Assembly (NCBI GenBank): GCA_026419775.2
Contig: JAOPGA020001119.1
Span: 1-26,964, forward strand
From: Acrasis kona
Taxonomy: Eukaryota > Heterolobosea > Eutetramitea > Acrasida > Acrasidae
Reading direction: 5' to 3'
Length of the DNA stretch: 26,964 bases
A program made the position numbers and the translations under genes. The notes beneath the pieces are model-generated. The model was given only the letters and a program-made list of their open reading frames with translations. It made no database searches and was not told the DNA's origin. Shown here piece after piece: positions 7,625-18,338 of the stretch (the stretch's first letter is position 1; every line of letters starts with the position of its first letter).

Positions 7625-10600
7625 GACTGCGGTCAGTGCGTGGTGTCCATGCCCAGCTTATTCCGATTACATCGCTGCAGGGAGCATGTCGGGTAGCTTT
7701 GGAGATTTTACAGCACAGGACAAACTAGAAATATTTAAAGGAGTGGATCTCAAGAGAAACAAGGACAGTTCAGAGGATCAAGTATTGGGCACAATTACAA
7801 GTGACAATAAATTTACTCGTGCGTCATGGGGAAACCCAGTCGAAAGTATGAAAATGGGTATCCTCGCCACAGCGACGATCGATGGTCTCATCACTTTGTA
7901 CGATCCATCTAAAATCATTGATCCATCCGAAGCCACGGAGTATGTATTTTTGCATCAACATTCTTAACCATTGTTACAGAAAAGGACCCGTCATCTCCAC
8001 CATCGATAAGCACACGTCGAGCATTAGAGGTTTAGAGTTCAACCCATCCACTCCCGTGCTTGCTAGCGCTGGAGAAGACTCTCAATTGTACATTTGGAAC
8101 ATGAAGAACCCCGAACAACCAACAACCGTTTCGTTAGGAGGAAGGAACCCTCATCAAGATCAATTAATCTCTCACTTGGCTTGGAACAGAATCTTCGAAT
8201 ACATTTTGGCCACGACCAGCTACAATGGAACGAGCGTGATATGGGATCTCAAAGCAAAGAAATTCATCATGCCCCTAAACTCTGCGCACAAGGCAAGGTA
8301 CTCGAGCGTCGCATGGAACCCAGAAGAGGCCACCCAGTTGGTGTTGGCGTGCGAGGACGACAATAGACCCGTCGTCGAGCTGTGGGATTTGAGGAATGCT
8401 TATGAGCCAGTGAAGACATTCGAGGGCCACACCAGAGGAGTGTTGAGCGTTTCGTGGTGCCCCGACGACTCCAACCTGCTCATCTCCGCAGGTCGCGATC
8501 ACCGCAGCATCATTTGGAATCCCAACAGCGGCGAAATGTTAGGAGAATTACCGGTCCAATCCACCAACTGGATGTACGACGTTCAATGGAGCAGAAGGCC
8601 CAGCATCTTGAGCGCTTCGTCTCTCGACGGAGTCATTGGCGTGTATTCCCTTCAGGACTCATCCAGCGACGACGTGACCGTCTCTAACGACAAGTTCAAG
8701 GTGGGTCAACAACCTCAACAAAAGCAAGTGTTCAAGACTGCGCCCAAGTGGCTGCAGAGACCGTGCGGTGCCACGTTTGGATTCGGAGGTAGGATCGCCA
8801 CGTTCAACAAGACCACGAAACAAGTGCACGTCCATGCCGTGGCGTCGGACAATGAATTCGGAAGGCGTAGTTTGGCGCTGGAGAGAGCGCTCAGCAGCAC
8901 CAGTCCATCCGAGAGGATCGAATACTGCAACCAATTGGCCAAATCAAGCGCCGACGAATCGGAAGCTCAAATATGGAACGTGTTGCACGTATTGTTCGAA
9001 ACAGATCGCACCAAGCACTTGTTGGGACACTTGGGACTCAAGAAGGACGACATCTCCGAGCAAGTCAACAACGAACTCACGAACATTGATCAATACAAAT
9101 TGGACGCATTCACATCGAGCGACAGCCAATACGACGACGAGAAGATTGACCAGCTCGTCAGGAAGTGCGTGATGGTACAAAACTATTCCGATGCCGTGCA
9201 GGTGTGCTTGAAGGCCAATCGATTGAGCGATGCGCTCGTCATTTCCACGTTCGGCGGCACCGATCTGTACAACGAGACCAGGAGATCATACTTTGAAAAA
9301 CAAACCAGATCGCCCATGAAGACCGTGGTCAACATTTTGAACCAAGAATTCGAGACGGTGATCGAACGATCCAACTTGGACGAATGGAAGGAAACGTTGG
9401 CAGAATTGTGCAGCTGTCCTGATCAGAATCAATTCGCTCATTATTGCAATTTGTTGGCACGACGATTGGAATCAAGACAAGATGATTCTGCGCTCGTGTG
9501 CTATCTGTTGGCCAATCAACCGGACAAGTGCTTGGAGATTTGGCTGCGTCGATACGAATCGGAAGAATCCAACCAGAGCGATTCTGGCGATGCAGAATCC
9601 ATTCAAGAATCACATCGCATGCGATTGGTCCGATTCATCGAAAAGGTTGCAATCTATCAAGAATCGACCAGATTGGATCAATTACAATTGGTCAAGAATC
9701 ATCCTGACCTAGCGATCATCTACAAGGAATATGCACAATTGTTGTCCGCTCAGGGACAATCGTTATTGCCGCTAAGTTTACATTATTTGAATTTGGTATC
9801 GAGCGTGCAACAAGATGCTGCCGATCAAGAGGTGATGCAGTTGAGACATCGCGTGTATCATGCAGTGGCCAAGCCACAGGGCAATCAACCAGAATTGCCA
9901 TGGAAGTTGAGAGAACCAAAGGCAGTCACGCCTCAACAGCCATCTTCATCATCTTCATCATCAGCACGTCCACAACCAACGACAACAACAACAACTAGTT
10001 GGAACGCTGCAAAGGTAGGTGCACCCGTGACACAGCCACCACAACAAACACCTGGTGGTCGATTCATCAATCAACCACCACAACAACCAGGTGATTTTGG
10101 ACAACCACAACAACCCTACGGAGCGAATCCACATCCCCTGGTCTATGGCGCTGTCAACAATGCCACTCATCAACCATTGCCACCATCAACTGGTGGATAC
10201 CACGTACCACAACAAACACCTGGTGGATTCAACAACATACCACCACAACAAACACCAGGTGGATTCAACAACATACCACAACCAGGTGGATTCAACAGCA
10301 ACAACAACCCACCACAACCAGGTGGATTCAACAACAACCTACAACAAACGCCTGGTGGGTTCGTGAATCAACCACAACCAGGTGGATTCAGCAACAACCC
10401 ACCACAACAAACACCAGGTGGATTCAACAACATACCACAGCCAGGTGATTTCAACAACAACAATCCACCACAACAACCAGGTGCATTCGTGAATCAACCA
10501 CCAACACTACAACCATTCGAACCAGCGAACGAATTGACGCAACCACCAGTGCTCGGCACATCCACGGGCGAAATTTATAACCCATTAACGTCATCCACCG

Positions 10601-11085
10601 GATTCAACAATGATCCATACGCGCCATCATCCACCGCCAGCGCCACCAGCACCACCATCAAGACGCAAACGGTGCCCGTCAAGAAGCCATTGGTGAACAG
10701 ACCATCAGCAGCAGCCGCGTCGAGTCCAAGCGATGATAAATTGATTCAGGTGGATTTATCGAGCATTGATGCCAAACATGTGCCCATCGTGGAGGAGATC
10801 ACCATTGCATTCGAAAGTGCATTCCAAGATAATGCGCCCAGTTATGTCAAGAGCAAGAAGAGGATCGTCAGCAACAGCGTGAACGATTTGTTCCAGTTGA
10901 TCAAGGACGGTACGTTGAGCGCCAAGTTGGCAGATGATTTGGTCAAGTGGACCAATGCATTAAAAGAAAATAATCAAAAACAAGCGGAAGTTGTGCTCAG
11001 GGATATTGCAGCCAATCATTGGAAGGAGGTCAAGGATATTCACAAGGGTTTGAAATTCTTGAGCCAAGCATCCATTCAGAAATAA
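7599..11085 (+). CDS. SEC31: SEC31, outer-coat subunit of COPII vesicles, two exons
   Basis: Exon 1 is 7599-7939 and exon 2 is 7980-11085, joined across a 40-nt intron (GTATGT...TTACAG), giving 1148 residues. The N-terminus MARLNSISRTAVSAWCP is typical of Sec31. WD40 repeats form the beta-propeller over about residues 1-330 (VLASAGEDSQLYIWN, LLISAGRDHRSIIWN). An alpha-solenoid follows (about 370-740). About 750-1000 is unstructured and Pro/Gln-rich, with tandem GGFNN units at 855-955. The C-terminal helical domain follows (about 1040-1148). Sec31 pairs with Sec13 to build the cage of ER-to-Golgi vesicles, and its Pro-rich part stimulates Sar1 GTP hydrolysis by Sec23. G+C content in the coding body is clearly higher than in its neighbours. 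An out-of-frame upstream ORF overlaps the start. Confidence 0.92.
7940..7979 (+). other. 40-nt intron of SEC31
   Basis: GTATGT...TTACAG; phase 2. It joins PSEATE to KGPVISTIDKH, in the middle of the propeller. Confidence 0.85.
10199..10500 (+). repeat. In-frame minisatellite encoding GGFNN/PGGF repeats
   Basis: About ten imperfect units built on ACACCAGGTGGATTCAACAA and CCACAACCAGGTGGATTC lie in the SEC31 reading frame. They encode Q-T-P-G-G-F-N-N-I and P-Q-P-G-G-F-N units. The high identity between units suggests recent expansion or correction. Confidence 0.85.
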
Positions 11086-11118
11086 ATTTTATTTTTTTTG
11101 TAATCGTCAATCTTATCG

Positions 11119-12399
11119 ATGTCTTTTGGTGGTCATCATCGAAGAAACAATGGTGGTGGTGGTTTCTATAATAATAATAACAATCACCACCATCACCATA
11201 ACAACAACAATAACAATTATAATGGTGGTGGTGGTGGTGGGTACTATCATCCTTATAATAACAATAATAACAACAATAACTTTTATTATGATAACAGAAG
11301 GAATAACGAGAGGGAGAGGGGATGGTCGCGAGAGCGTAAAAGTCCCACTCCACCACCACCTCCTCCACTTCCACCTCAAAGAAATGTTGGCCGCGATAAT
11401 CGTCGTGGCGATAAAATGCTGGAGGATTTGGTGATAAAGGCGGATGCCTTATTTTCTGACGACTGCTTTGTGGAATCACTTGAATTATACGAGCAGGCAT
11501 TGCGCCTTCGTCCTAGTCATTTACACTCCTTATTCTTTATGGGCAGGGCACTCTCTAGTCTGGAGCAATACGACAGGTCGCTTGCGTATCTTGATCTAGT
11601 CATTGAACAAAAGCCCGACCATATTCCAGCTTTGACGGCCAAGGGATACGCACTGTGCATGTTGGGCCACCACGAACAAGCTTTAATGTGGATTGATAGA
11701 GCTCTGGAACTAAAACCAGGACACTCACGGACGTTAGGACGTAAGGGTGCGGTATTAGAGGCTATGGGGCGAGATGAGGATGCGATATGGTTCTATAACA
11801 GAGCACTCGCAGAGAACAGCCGAGACATTTACACATTGGTTGCAAAGGGAAAACTTTTATTAAATATGGGCAAGTATGAGCAAGCAATTGTAGAATGCAT
11901 GGATGTTGTACTAGGTTATTATCCTGAGCATGTTGTTTCTTTGGCCCAAAAAGCAATCGCAATGTTACATTTAGGACGTGCTGCTGAGGGTGTTCAATTG
12001 CTGGGGAACTATATTCGTCTTCCGCTATCCAACAAACAAGCAAAATTGACACGTGTGAAGGGTGTGTTGCTGTACAGTATGGGGTTGCACCTAGAGGCGT
12101 TGGATTATTTTAATTATTCCTTGTCAATCGAACCGGACAACTATGCAACATTAATCAACAAAGGTCTGTGCTTTTATGTGTTAAAGGAATATAGTCAAGG
12201 AATAGAAGTGTTCGACCAGGCCATCAGCGCACGACCCGAAAATGATATCGCCCATCAGTACAGACGAAAATGTGTGGAGAGGACCGAAGAACGAGAGTTA
12301 CGGATGAGAAGGGACAACAGACAAGACAGGTTCGAACAAAAATCAACACACGACGATGTATATGGAGACGTACTCAACAACAATAAATGGAATTATTAA
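11119..12399 (+). CDS. Tetratricopeptide-repeat protein with N/H/G-rich N-terminus
   Basis: The product is 426 residues; the ATG at 11119 lies only 33 bp after the SEC31 stop. Residues 1-70 are almost entirely Asn, His, Gly and Tyr (runs of N and of G), then RGWSRERKSPTP leads into a proline run PPPPPPLPP at about 75-84. From about residue 100 to 395 there are roughly eight TPR units, with the usual small/aromatic pattern (ESLELYEQALRLRPSH, QALMWIDRALELKPGH, EALDYFNYSLSIEPDN, QGIEVFDQAISARPEN). The tail is highly charged. TPR superhelices are protein-binding scaffolds; the partner cannot be inferred. The N-terminus resembles RNA-granule or prion-like low-complexity regions. No intron was needed. 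I do not recognise a named orthologue. Confidence 0.8.
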   Translation: MSFGGHHRRNNGGGGFYNNNNNHHHHHNNNNNNYNGGGGGGYYHPYNNNNNNNNFYYDNRRNNERERGWSRERKSPTPPPPPPLPPQRNVGRDNRRGDKMLEDLVIKADALFSDDCFVESLELYEQALRLRPSHLHSLFFMGRALSSLEQYDRSLAYLDLVIEQKPDHIPALTAKGYALCMLGHHEQALMWIDRALELKPGHSRTLGRKGAVLEAMGRDEDAIWFYNRALAENSRDIYTLVAKGKLLLNMGKYEQAIVECMDVVLGYYPEHVVSLAQKAIAMLHLGRAAEGVQLLGNYIRLPLSNKQAKLTRVKGVLLYSMGLHLEALDYFNYSLSIEPDNYATLINKGLCFYVLKEYSQGIEVFDQAISARPENDIAHQYRRKCVERTEERELRMRRDNRQDRFEQKSTHDDVYGDVLNNNKWNY

Positions 12400-12492
12400 G
12401 AACATTGTTTATTATACAAACTTTCAAGTTCCTCTCCTAGAGCAACCTGTGAATCAAAAATTCTCTTCTTGTACGCTCGTGCAGTGCATGTC

Positions 12493-14377
12493 TCATGTCA
12501 ACGATTCAACATAACGAAACCCATGCGACTCTACTAATTTTATCAGGTCCACTACTTTGAACGGCTTTGAACAAATGGCATCCGCGCCGCTGCTCAACAC
12601 CTTGTCGTTAAAGCCATCGCTCTCATCTCCAGAAATGGAAATGATGGGCAAGCGCACCTTCTTGTCGGCGCTCTCCATGTTCCTCACTTCCGCAATACAT
12701 TGTGACCCCCATTTACCAGGCATCTTCTCGTCAAACATGAGCACATGGAAAAAGTCAAGTCCCTTCACATCTATGAATCCCATCGCCTTGTCTCCATCCT
12801 CTATCGCAAAGACATTGTGACCGCGTTTCTCAAAAAATGCGCACTATGAGCGACCTGTTGACGTCGTAGTCGTCTGCGATTAGAATGTTCAATTTCTTGG
12901 CGTCATGTTCCACGGCGGCGTTCAGGTTGGGTTGTGTTGGGTGGCGCGTTAATGTTGATTGTATGGGTTGTGGAATTCTGCAGGGCAAGCTGTGCGTTGG
13001 TAATGTTATCGTGAACGTCGATCCCTCTCCGACTATGCTCAACACGTTAATCTTTCCTTGATGGGCGTCTATAATGTTCTTGACAATGTTTAGTCCAAGA
13101 CCCGTACTGCTCTCACCACCTGTCGGCTTCACTCCTGCAATCTTTTCGAAAGGTTTGAATAACTTGTGAATTTCTTGTTCGGGTATGCCTTGCCCGTAGT
13201 CCTTGACACTTACGAACACTCTCGAATCATCTTTCCTTCCGATCAGCACTTCGCAAGTAGAATCATATGCGGAGAATTTCACAGCGTTGCTTATCAAATT
13301 GTTCACGACCTGCTCCATCTTGACTTGATCGATGAAGCAAGTGATTACTGGAAGCGTTCTTAGGTTGTGACTATCGTCCGAATCATCCCACCACAGTATG
13401 CTTCTCCTACAATGTTCTTCGAAACTGCAAGGTCTTTGTTTTGGACTGGTGGTGGCAGCATTCGTCGTGTCATCGGTGCAATGGTCTGGAGGACACACCT
13501 CTACGCCAAACTTGATGAAAATGTTTTTTTTTTTCGCGGACATCGCATGTTTCATTAGTATTTGTTGAATGAATGTAACCATCTCCACCATTTCTAGCTC
13601 TAATAAATTGGTCTTGGTGTCGCTGTTATTGTTGTACGTGTCGTACTTGACTACTTCTAAAAGCTCTCCGACTAGACTTGAAATGTATTTGGCTGAGGAC
13701 AAATTGTTTCTAACTAGTTCCGTTTGGCTTGCATCTAGGTCTTTGTTCATCAAGAGCATTTCGCTAGACGCGGTTATCGAGGTCAACGGTTGCCTAATGT
13801 CGTGTGAAACAACGCCCAGCACGTGCGTCTTCTCCTCTAGCTGACTCTGTAGCATTACGTTCCTCTCTTGTAAAATTGTCATCCTAGAACTAGTCACTTT
13901 GAACTCCATTAGATAAACTATCTGTCTCGATAGACGCTGTAGTGTTTCAATCTGTCTTTGATCGAGCTCTTTTTTTCGAGAGTCCAATACACACAATGTG
14001 CCAACCCTTCCGCCAGGTGTAATAAGAGGTACTCCAGCGTAGAAGTTTAATCCATTTTTAACGAAGGGATTGTCGTAAAATATGTTGTGGCCCGAACAGT
14101 CTTGTACCATTAATTTATCTTCATTTAAATTAGAGCAAGTATGTAAGCACATTATATTGTTTTCTAAATCCACCTGATTGGGCTCTTCAAAACCAACCTT
14201 GCTTTTAAACCATAGACGTTTTGACGTCAAATCTAACATTGTTATACACGCGATAGGGCAATCGGTGAGTGTCGCCGCAATCTTGGCAATATCATCGAAC
14301 GAAGACTCTTGTGCTGTGTCAAGAATCTCGAAGGATTCAAGGGCGCGCTGTGCCCTAACCTCGACAGTCTCATCCAT
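12493..14377 (-). CDS. Soluble hybrid histidine kinase: GAF-HisKA-HATPase-receiver, with one frame break
   Basis: The frame from 14377 encodes 515 residues. A GAF domain (about 15-165) has LWFKSKVGFE and FYAGVPLITPGGRVGTLCVLD. The HisKA H-box VVSHDIRQPLTS places phospho-acceptor His at about residue 192. The ATPase domain has an N-box (QVVNNLISNAVKFS), G1 box (VKDYGQGIPE) and G2 box (STGLGLNIVK). A receiver domain starts with LNILIADDYDVNRSL. It then meets a stop within a run of six T (plus-strand A run 12832-12837). The next frame continues exactly as a receiver would: EKRGHNVFAIEDGD, VLMFDEKMPG with the acceptor Asp, and CSKPFK with the conserved Lys, to TGA at 12493. One extra T explains the break, either a sequencing error or a recent mutation. 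There is no signal peptide or membrane helix, so it is a cytosolic sensor. It is transcribed divergently from the glycosyltransferase gene. Confidence 0.85.
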
Positions 14378-14958
14378 TGCGATTAATACTAACGGGAGGT
14401 TGATGACGGAAACAACAATTACTATATGGGACGGAGCGGTAAGTATTCAACCGGTAGGTCTGATTAGTATGAAATGTCAGGTATGGAAGCTAACAGTCTA
14501 CTTTTAGAAGTTAAAGAATTTATGCGGGACATATAAATGGATAATATTTACAATTAATTGTTGGAAGTTTTCTACAACTTCAGAAAAGTTGCGCTTAAAG
14601 GATATTAAAGAGATAGCTTTTGGATTTCTTGATAAATGGAGTTCCTTTTGTTTTTAAGGGACACGACTGCCCGTATCAACATCATGTTCTATGTCAAGGC
14701 TTGATCTCAATGTATATATATATGTTACCGCTGTAAGATAGGTCGTCGACGATGCTATTTGTGTTCAAGATACTTAGTATGTCGGTCGTCCCGTTGTTAT
14801 AAGACCAATACCCATCGTGCTGAACCGATAATTTAAAACAAAATCAGCCATACGCCCATACGATATTGGTTGTTGTGATCCCCACTGGACAGACGAATAA
14901 ATTAGTGGGAGATTCGCAATATTTCGTTAGTTACAAAACAACCGTTGATCATTACAAA
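14378..14958. other. Non-coding region between divergent histidine kinase and glycosyltransferase genes
   Basis: This is 581 bp of AT-rich sequence with no convincing ORF, tRNA or repeat. It holds a (TA)n tract at about 14712-14722 and must contain the promoters of both flanking genes. The frame of the downstream gene is open back to about 14866, but no ATG occurs before 14959. Confidence 0.5.
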
Positions 14959-16755
14959 ATGAACCCAACTGGGTATGTTCAACCACAGCATGCCGTGAGT
15001 TCCCTTCCGAAGAGGATGGGATTGCGCTCCCCGCAAGTTATTCTTATTTTCGCTGCTATCATGCTAGTTGGATATTTCCTTGTCTACCACCTACTTTCAA
15101 AGGCCAACAATAATACTGTACCCCCAAGAGCAAATGGCGATAATAAGAATACTAATCAAGAAATAAATCATATACGCGAAACAGAATCAAAAATAGTGGA
15201 GAGGGAGAGGCCACTAGAGACGTCATATTATTATAAAATACCGAGCTCGCACAGTCATGAGCACGGGGGTTGGTTATCTGACCTCATTATACACTCATCG
15301 AATAGCTCTTCTATAATGTCAACGGCCAAGTGTATCGGTAAACCCTCCGAAAATTACACGTGCGCCATAGAAAATGCATTTTTTGGACCCACATCCGCCA
15401 GCGGCAGATTTCACTTTTTGCTTGACGTCAGTGGATCCCAAACAAAAGAGGAAATTGACGGAAAAATCAGCAAGTACTACGAATACATAACACACCTCGA
15501 TCCTCATCCCGTCGGCAGTGCCGTACTAGAGTGGAAGCCAATCATAGTGCCCTTCGTCAAGTACAGCACAAAATCAGAGGCAAGCAAGAATGCATCTCCT
15601 ACATTCCAATACCCACAGGATCACAAACCCTCGGAATTCGTTCGACACAGCGGTCCCAGTTATTACTACGCACAAATGTGTCCGTTCAACATTGGTCACA
15701 CCATATTCGACGACTACCTCGCATTCATTTCGGTGATTAACGATCTAGGTTACTCGCCCAACCAATACAACGATTGGACCCTTTTACAGGACAATCCATC
15801 AGCCTACCACGATCATGGCTGCTCCAGAATAGTGTGTGAATCACACAAGGCCATCACCACGAAACCTCCGGTCATCTTCAAGGACCTGAAAGTAGAGATT
15901 GCACAGAACCAAAAGGTGCATCACTTCCAACAAGTAACAGTCGGCGCTCAAGAAAGAGGAGCTCACGTACATCAGCGCGATTGGGCTCCCCGCTCACGTG
16001 CCAATCACAACGTATGGAAGTTACGCAACCACTACATTAAAAACTTTGGAATCACGGACAGCGATTGGACCAAAAACAGACCCAACAAGGACGAACCGCT
16101 CCAAGTCATCCTGCTCAACAAATCAGACAAGAGGGTGGTCAAGAACATGGACGAAATAGTGGCGCACTTGCAGAGCACGTTCGACAGGACCGGTCAAACA
16201 AACACCAGAGTGGTTTGTTGGGAAACATTAAAAGTATCCCATAAGCAAGAGTTGGAAATGTTGGTCAAGACTCACATTTTGTTCGGCATCGATGGAACGG
16301 GAAGTAACGTAAATGTATTCTTGCCTCCAGGAAGCGTTTTTATAAGCGGAGGCATGGGATTGGATAAGCAGGCAGGTCACTTGGCGGATTTCTTATTTGC
16401 GAGTTACGAACACATCAGAGTGCTTTATTACACAAATTACACCAGCGATGACATTGACGGACATCACAGAGAAACCAACCTTCGGATAGATCCTTTAAAG
16501 TTCGAAGCGTACATGAAGAAGGCCATTGATTTGGTGAGGAACGGATATCAAACGCCGGTGTCGTTGGACGACAACCAGTCTGATTTTGCCAAGATTTGTA
16601 GAAGGTTGTTCAATAGATATCCAGAGTTGAGCGATGCTGAGAGACCTCACTATGATCATTGTATGTGTTCTAGGATTGTAAGGAACCCAGACGCAATGTA
16701 TCGTCAGTTGGTTGGCAGGGACCCGCCGAAAGATTTTCTTGAATATGCTAAATAA
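14959..16755 (+). CDS. GT61-like type II Golgi glycosyltransferase
   Basis: I chose the first ATG in frame (14959), giving 598 residues. Residues about 26-46 (VILIFAAIMLVGYFLVYHLL) form a single transmembrane anchor after a short basic cytosolic tail, as in type II Golgi enzymes. A stem region follows, with Asn/Ser-rich sequence and N-glycosylation sites. The catalytic part resembles GT61 (DUF563; EOGT and plant xylosyl/arabinosyltransferases): CPFNIGHTIFDDYLAFI corresponds to the 'N-x-GH-x(3)-D' block, and FGIDGTGSNVNVFLPPGSVFI to the 'H-GA-x-(L/T)-N-x-LFLPPG' block near the end. The usual His of the latter block appears as Asp in this protein (GIDGTGSN), so the assignment is to the superfamily, and donor and acceptor are unknown. 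No intron was seen. Confidence 0.65.
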   Translation: MNPTGYVQPQHAVSSLPKRMGLRSPQVILIFAAIMLVGYFLVYHLLSKANNNTVPPRANGDNKNTNQEINHIRETESKIVERERPLETSYYYKIPSSHSHEHGGWLSDLIIHSSNSSSIMSTAKCIGKPSENYTCAIENAFFGPTSASGRFHFLLDVSGSQTKEEIDGKISKYYEYITHLDPHPVGSAVLEWKPIIVPFVKYSTKSEASKNASPTFQYPQDHKPSEFVRHSGPSYYYAQMCPFNIGHTIFDDYLAFISVINDLGYSPNQYNDWTLLQDNPSAYHDHGCSRIVCESHKAITTKPPVIFKDLKVEIAQNQKVHHFQQVTVGAQERGAHVHQRDWAPRSRANHNVWKLRNHYIKNFGITDSDWTKNRPNKDEPLQVILLNKSDKRVVKNMDEIVAHLQSTFDRTGQTNTRVVCWETLKVSHKQELEMLVKTHILFGIDGTGSNVNVFLPPGSVFISGGMGLDKQAGHLADFLFASYEHIRVLYYTNYTSDDIDGHHRETNLRIDPLKFEAYMKKAIDLVRNGYQTPVSLDDNQSDFAKICRRLFNRYPELSDAERPHYDHCMCSRIVRNPDAMYRQLVGRDPPKDFLEYAK

Positions 16756-16813
16756 AGATTGATTTACGTAAAAATGCTTCGGGTAATTGAACTTGACGCT
16801 TTGTTACAATAAG

Positions 16814-17401
16814 ATGAGCGCTTTGGCAGAGGGTGCGGTCATGTCGAGTTCTCCTGCCGAGATTATAAGTGCAGTGACCGAAGTAATCGATGCCGATCCA
16901 AAGGCTGTCGTATTACAAGGTGGCGTGTATGCGGTGAAGCAAATTGCATTGACCAAACCATCTTTATATGGTGCTGCGGCAGGATTTTTTAGTGGGGCTG
17001 TTGCAGGAGGTGTTTTGGCCACCATTATTATTAAGGTTAGAAGAAGGAGAATAAGAAAAAGACAAGAGGCAGAGAGAAAAAGGAGGGAACAAGAACAACA
17101 AACAGATATAACAAACATTGCGATAGAGGCTAGCGGATTATTAGGATCGAGCGTCGTGTTTGGAACAATGATGGGAATTGCTGGATCCCTTGTTGGGTTG
17201 TACTACGCATATGGGAGACCACTTTATAATAGTTATATGGCTGCAGCCAAGTCGGTGGAAGCGGTCACGGAAGCAGTCGAGAGCGTGACAGATACAATTA
17301 GTGATGTTGCAGAAAATGTGACTGTATATACAGTTGCTGTCGCCGAAGCGGCAACGAATGTTGTCGATGCAGTGACTAGTGACATTATTACAGAGAAATA
17401 A
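16814..17401 (+). CDS. Small two-helix membrane protein of unknown function
   Basis: The ATG at 16814 gives 195 residues; an in-frame TTG at 16787 is not a credible eukaryotic start. A Gly/Ala-rich hydrophobic segment lies at about residues 48-74 (YGAAAGFFSGAVAGGV). It is followed by a strongly basic charged linker (RRRRIRKRQEAERKRREQEQQ) and a second Gly-rich hydrophobic segment at about 105-132 (SSVVFGTMMGIAGSLVG). The last 60 residues are an Ala/Val/Glu/Thr amphipathic helix with a repeating V-x-(D/E)-A-V pattern. The glycine-zipper style helices suggest an organelle or vesicle membrane protein. I recognise no family. Confidence 0.65.
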   Translation: MSALAEGAVMSSSPAEIISAVTEVIDADPKAVVLQGGVYAVKQIALTKPSLYGAAAGFFSGAVAGGVLATIIIKVRRRRIRKRQEAERKRREQEQQTDITNIAIEASGLLGSSVVFGTMMGIAGSLVGLYYAYGRPLYNSYMAAAKSVEAVTEAVESVTDTISDVAENVTVYTVAVAEAATNVVDAVTSDIITEK

Positions 17402-17482
17402 ATATTTATTACTTCAATCCCTTATGGTTCTGTTAGGCTTAAAAACTCCGTTACAATTTAGATGTGACTGTTTTCAAATTTT

Positions 17483-18338
17483 ATGACAGAACCAACAGTT
17501 CCAACATCAAGGACAGATGCGGAGGAACAAAAGCTCAAATTATTGAACGAAGAGCAGCGATCGGTATTTGAGAAGATTAGTCAAGAGTACGCGGATAGGT
17601 ATGGGAGAAGTGATGAAGAGATACAAGACTGGCAGCTTTGTCTAAATGTTCACTGCTTACTGAAATTTTGCACTGCAAGAAATTTTGTATACGAGGACGT
17701 AAAGAGTCTAATTGATGATTGGTCAGTTCAGTTTAAATGATGGTGACTAACTTCAATTCAGGATTCAATGGAGATTGTCAGCCAAACCACATTTAATAAC
17801 TCGCTCTCAAGTCGAAAATGAGTTGGACACCACAAAGGCATTCTGGCACGGATTTGATAAAGAAGGTCGCCCAATTGCTGTTATAAGAGCCCATAAGCAT
17901 GTTGTCGCAGACAGAGATTACGACGAGTGTGTTTTGTTTGCATTATATACCGCAGAAAAGGGCTTAAATTTGTAACCTGCTTCACATCAAGTTGTATTAA
18001 CAATTAATAGAATGCGCGAGAAAGGTGTTGAAAGATACAACATTGTTTATGATGCTGGTCAATTTGGGTACAAGAACTTTGATCTTGCATTATCAAAGGA
18101 CATGTTTAAATTGATGAGCTACTATGCTGAAACACTAAATAATGTCTACGTTTTAAATGCAAATTGGGTATACAGAACAATATTAAAGATTGTCAAGCCT
18201 TTCATGGATCCTGTAACATTCTCAAAAATTAAACTATTGGAAGACCCCAACAATTTGTTCGATTATGTATCAAGAGATCAGATTCTTGTTGAGCATGGAG
18301 GGAATGATACATCTGATATACAGTCAAGTAATTTATAA
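17483..18338 (+). CDS. CRAL-TRIO (Sec14-like) lipid-binding protein, three exons
   Basis: Exons are 17483-17721, 17762-17971 and 18011-18338, with introns of 40 and 39 nt; the 777 nt encode 258 residues. The N-terminal helical CRAL-TRIO-N part ends with LLKFCTARNF and, across the first splice, DDW-IQWRLSAKPH. The lipid-binding domain then shows FWHGFDKEGRPIAVIRAHKH, CVLFALYTAEKGLNL and RYNIVYDAGQFGYKNFDL. It continues with YVLNANWVYRTILKIVKPFM and DPVTFSKIKLL, the classic Sec14 sequence of pocket and gate. These proteins extract and present phosphatidylinositol or other lipids between membranes. It is the last host gene before the mobile-element region. Confidence 0.88.
17722..17761 (+). other. 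40-nt intron 1 of the CRAL-TRIO gene
   Basis: GTCAGT...ATTCAG; phase 2. It restores the Trp in DDWIQWRLSAKP. Confidence 0.8.
17972..18010 (+). other. 39-nt intron 2 of the CRAL-TRIO gene
   Basis: GTAACC...AATAG; phase 2. It joins EKGLNL to MREKGVERYNIVYDAG. Confidence 0.8.

Noticed and set aside
11030-11500. Long reverse-strand ORFs opposite the TPR gene start
   Set aside because: They are reverse translations of CAC/AAT/GGT codon runs and give Tyr/His/Val/Ile-rich nonsense.
14866-14958. An N-terminal extension of the glycosyltransferase from a TTG codon
   Set aside because: There is no ATG in the extension, and the transmembrane anchor is placed correctly from the ATG at 14959.
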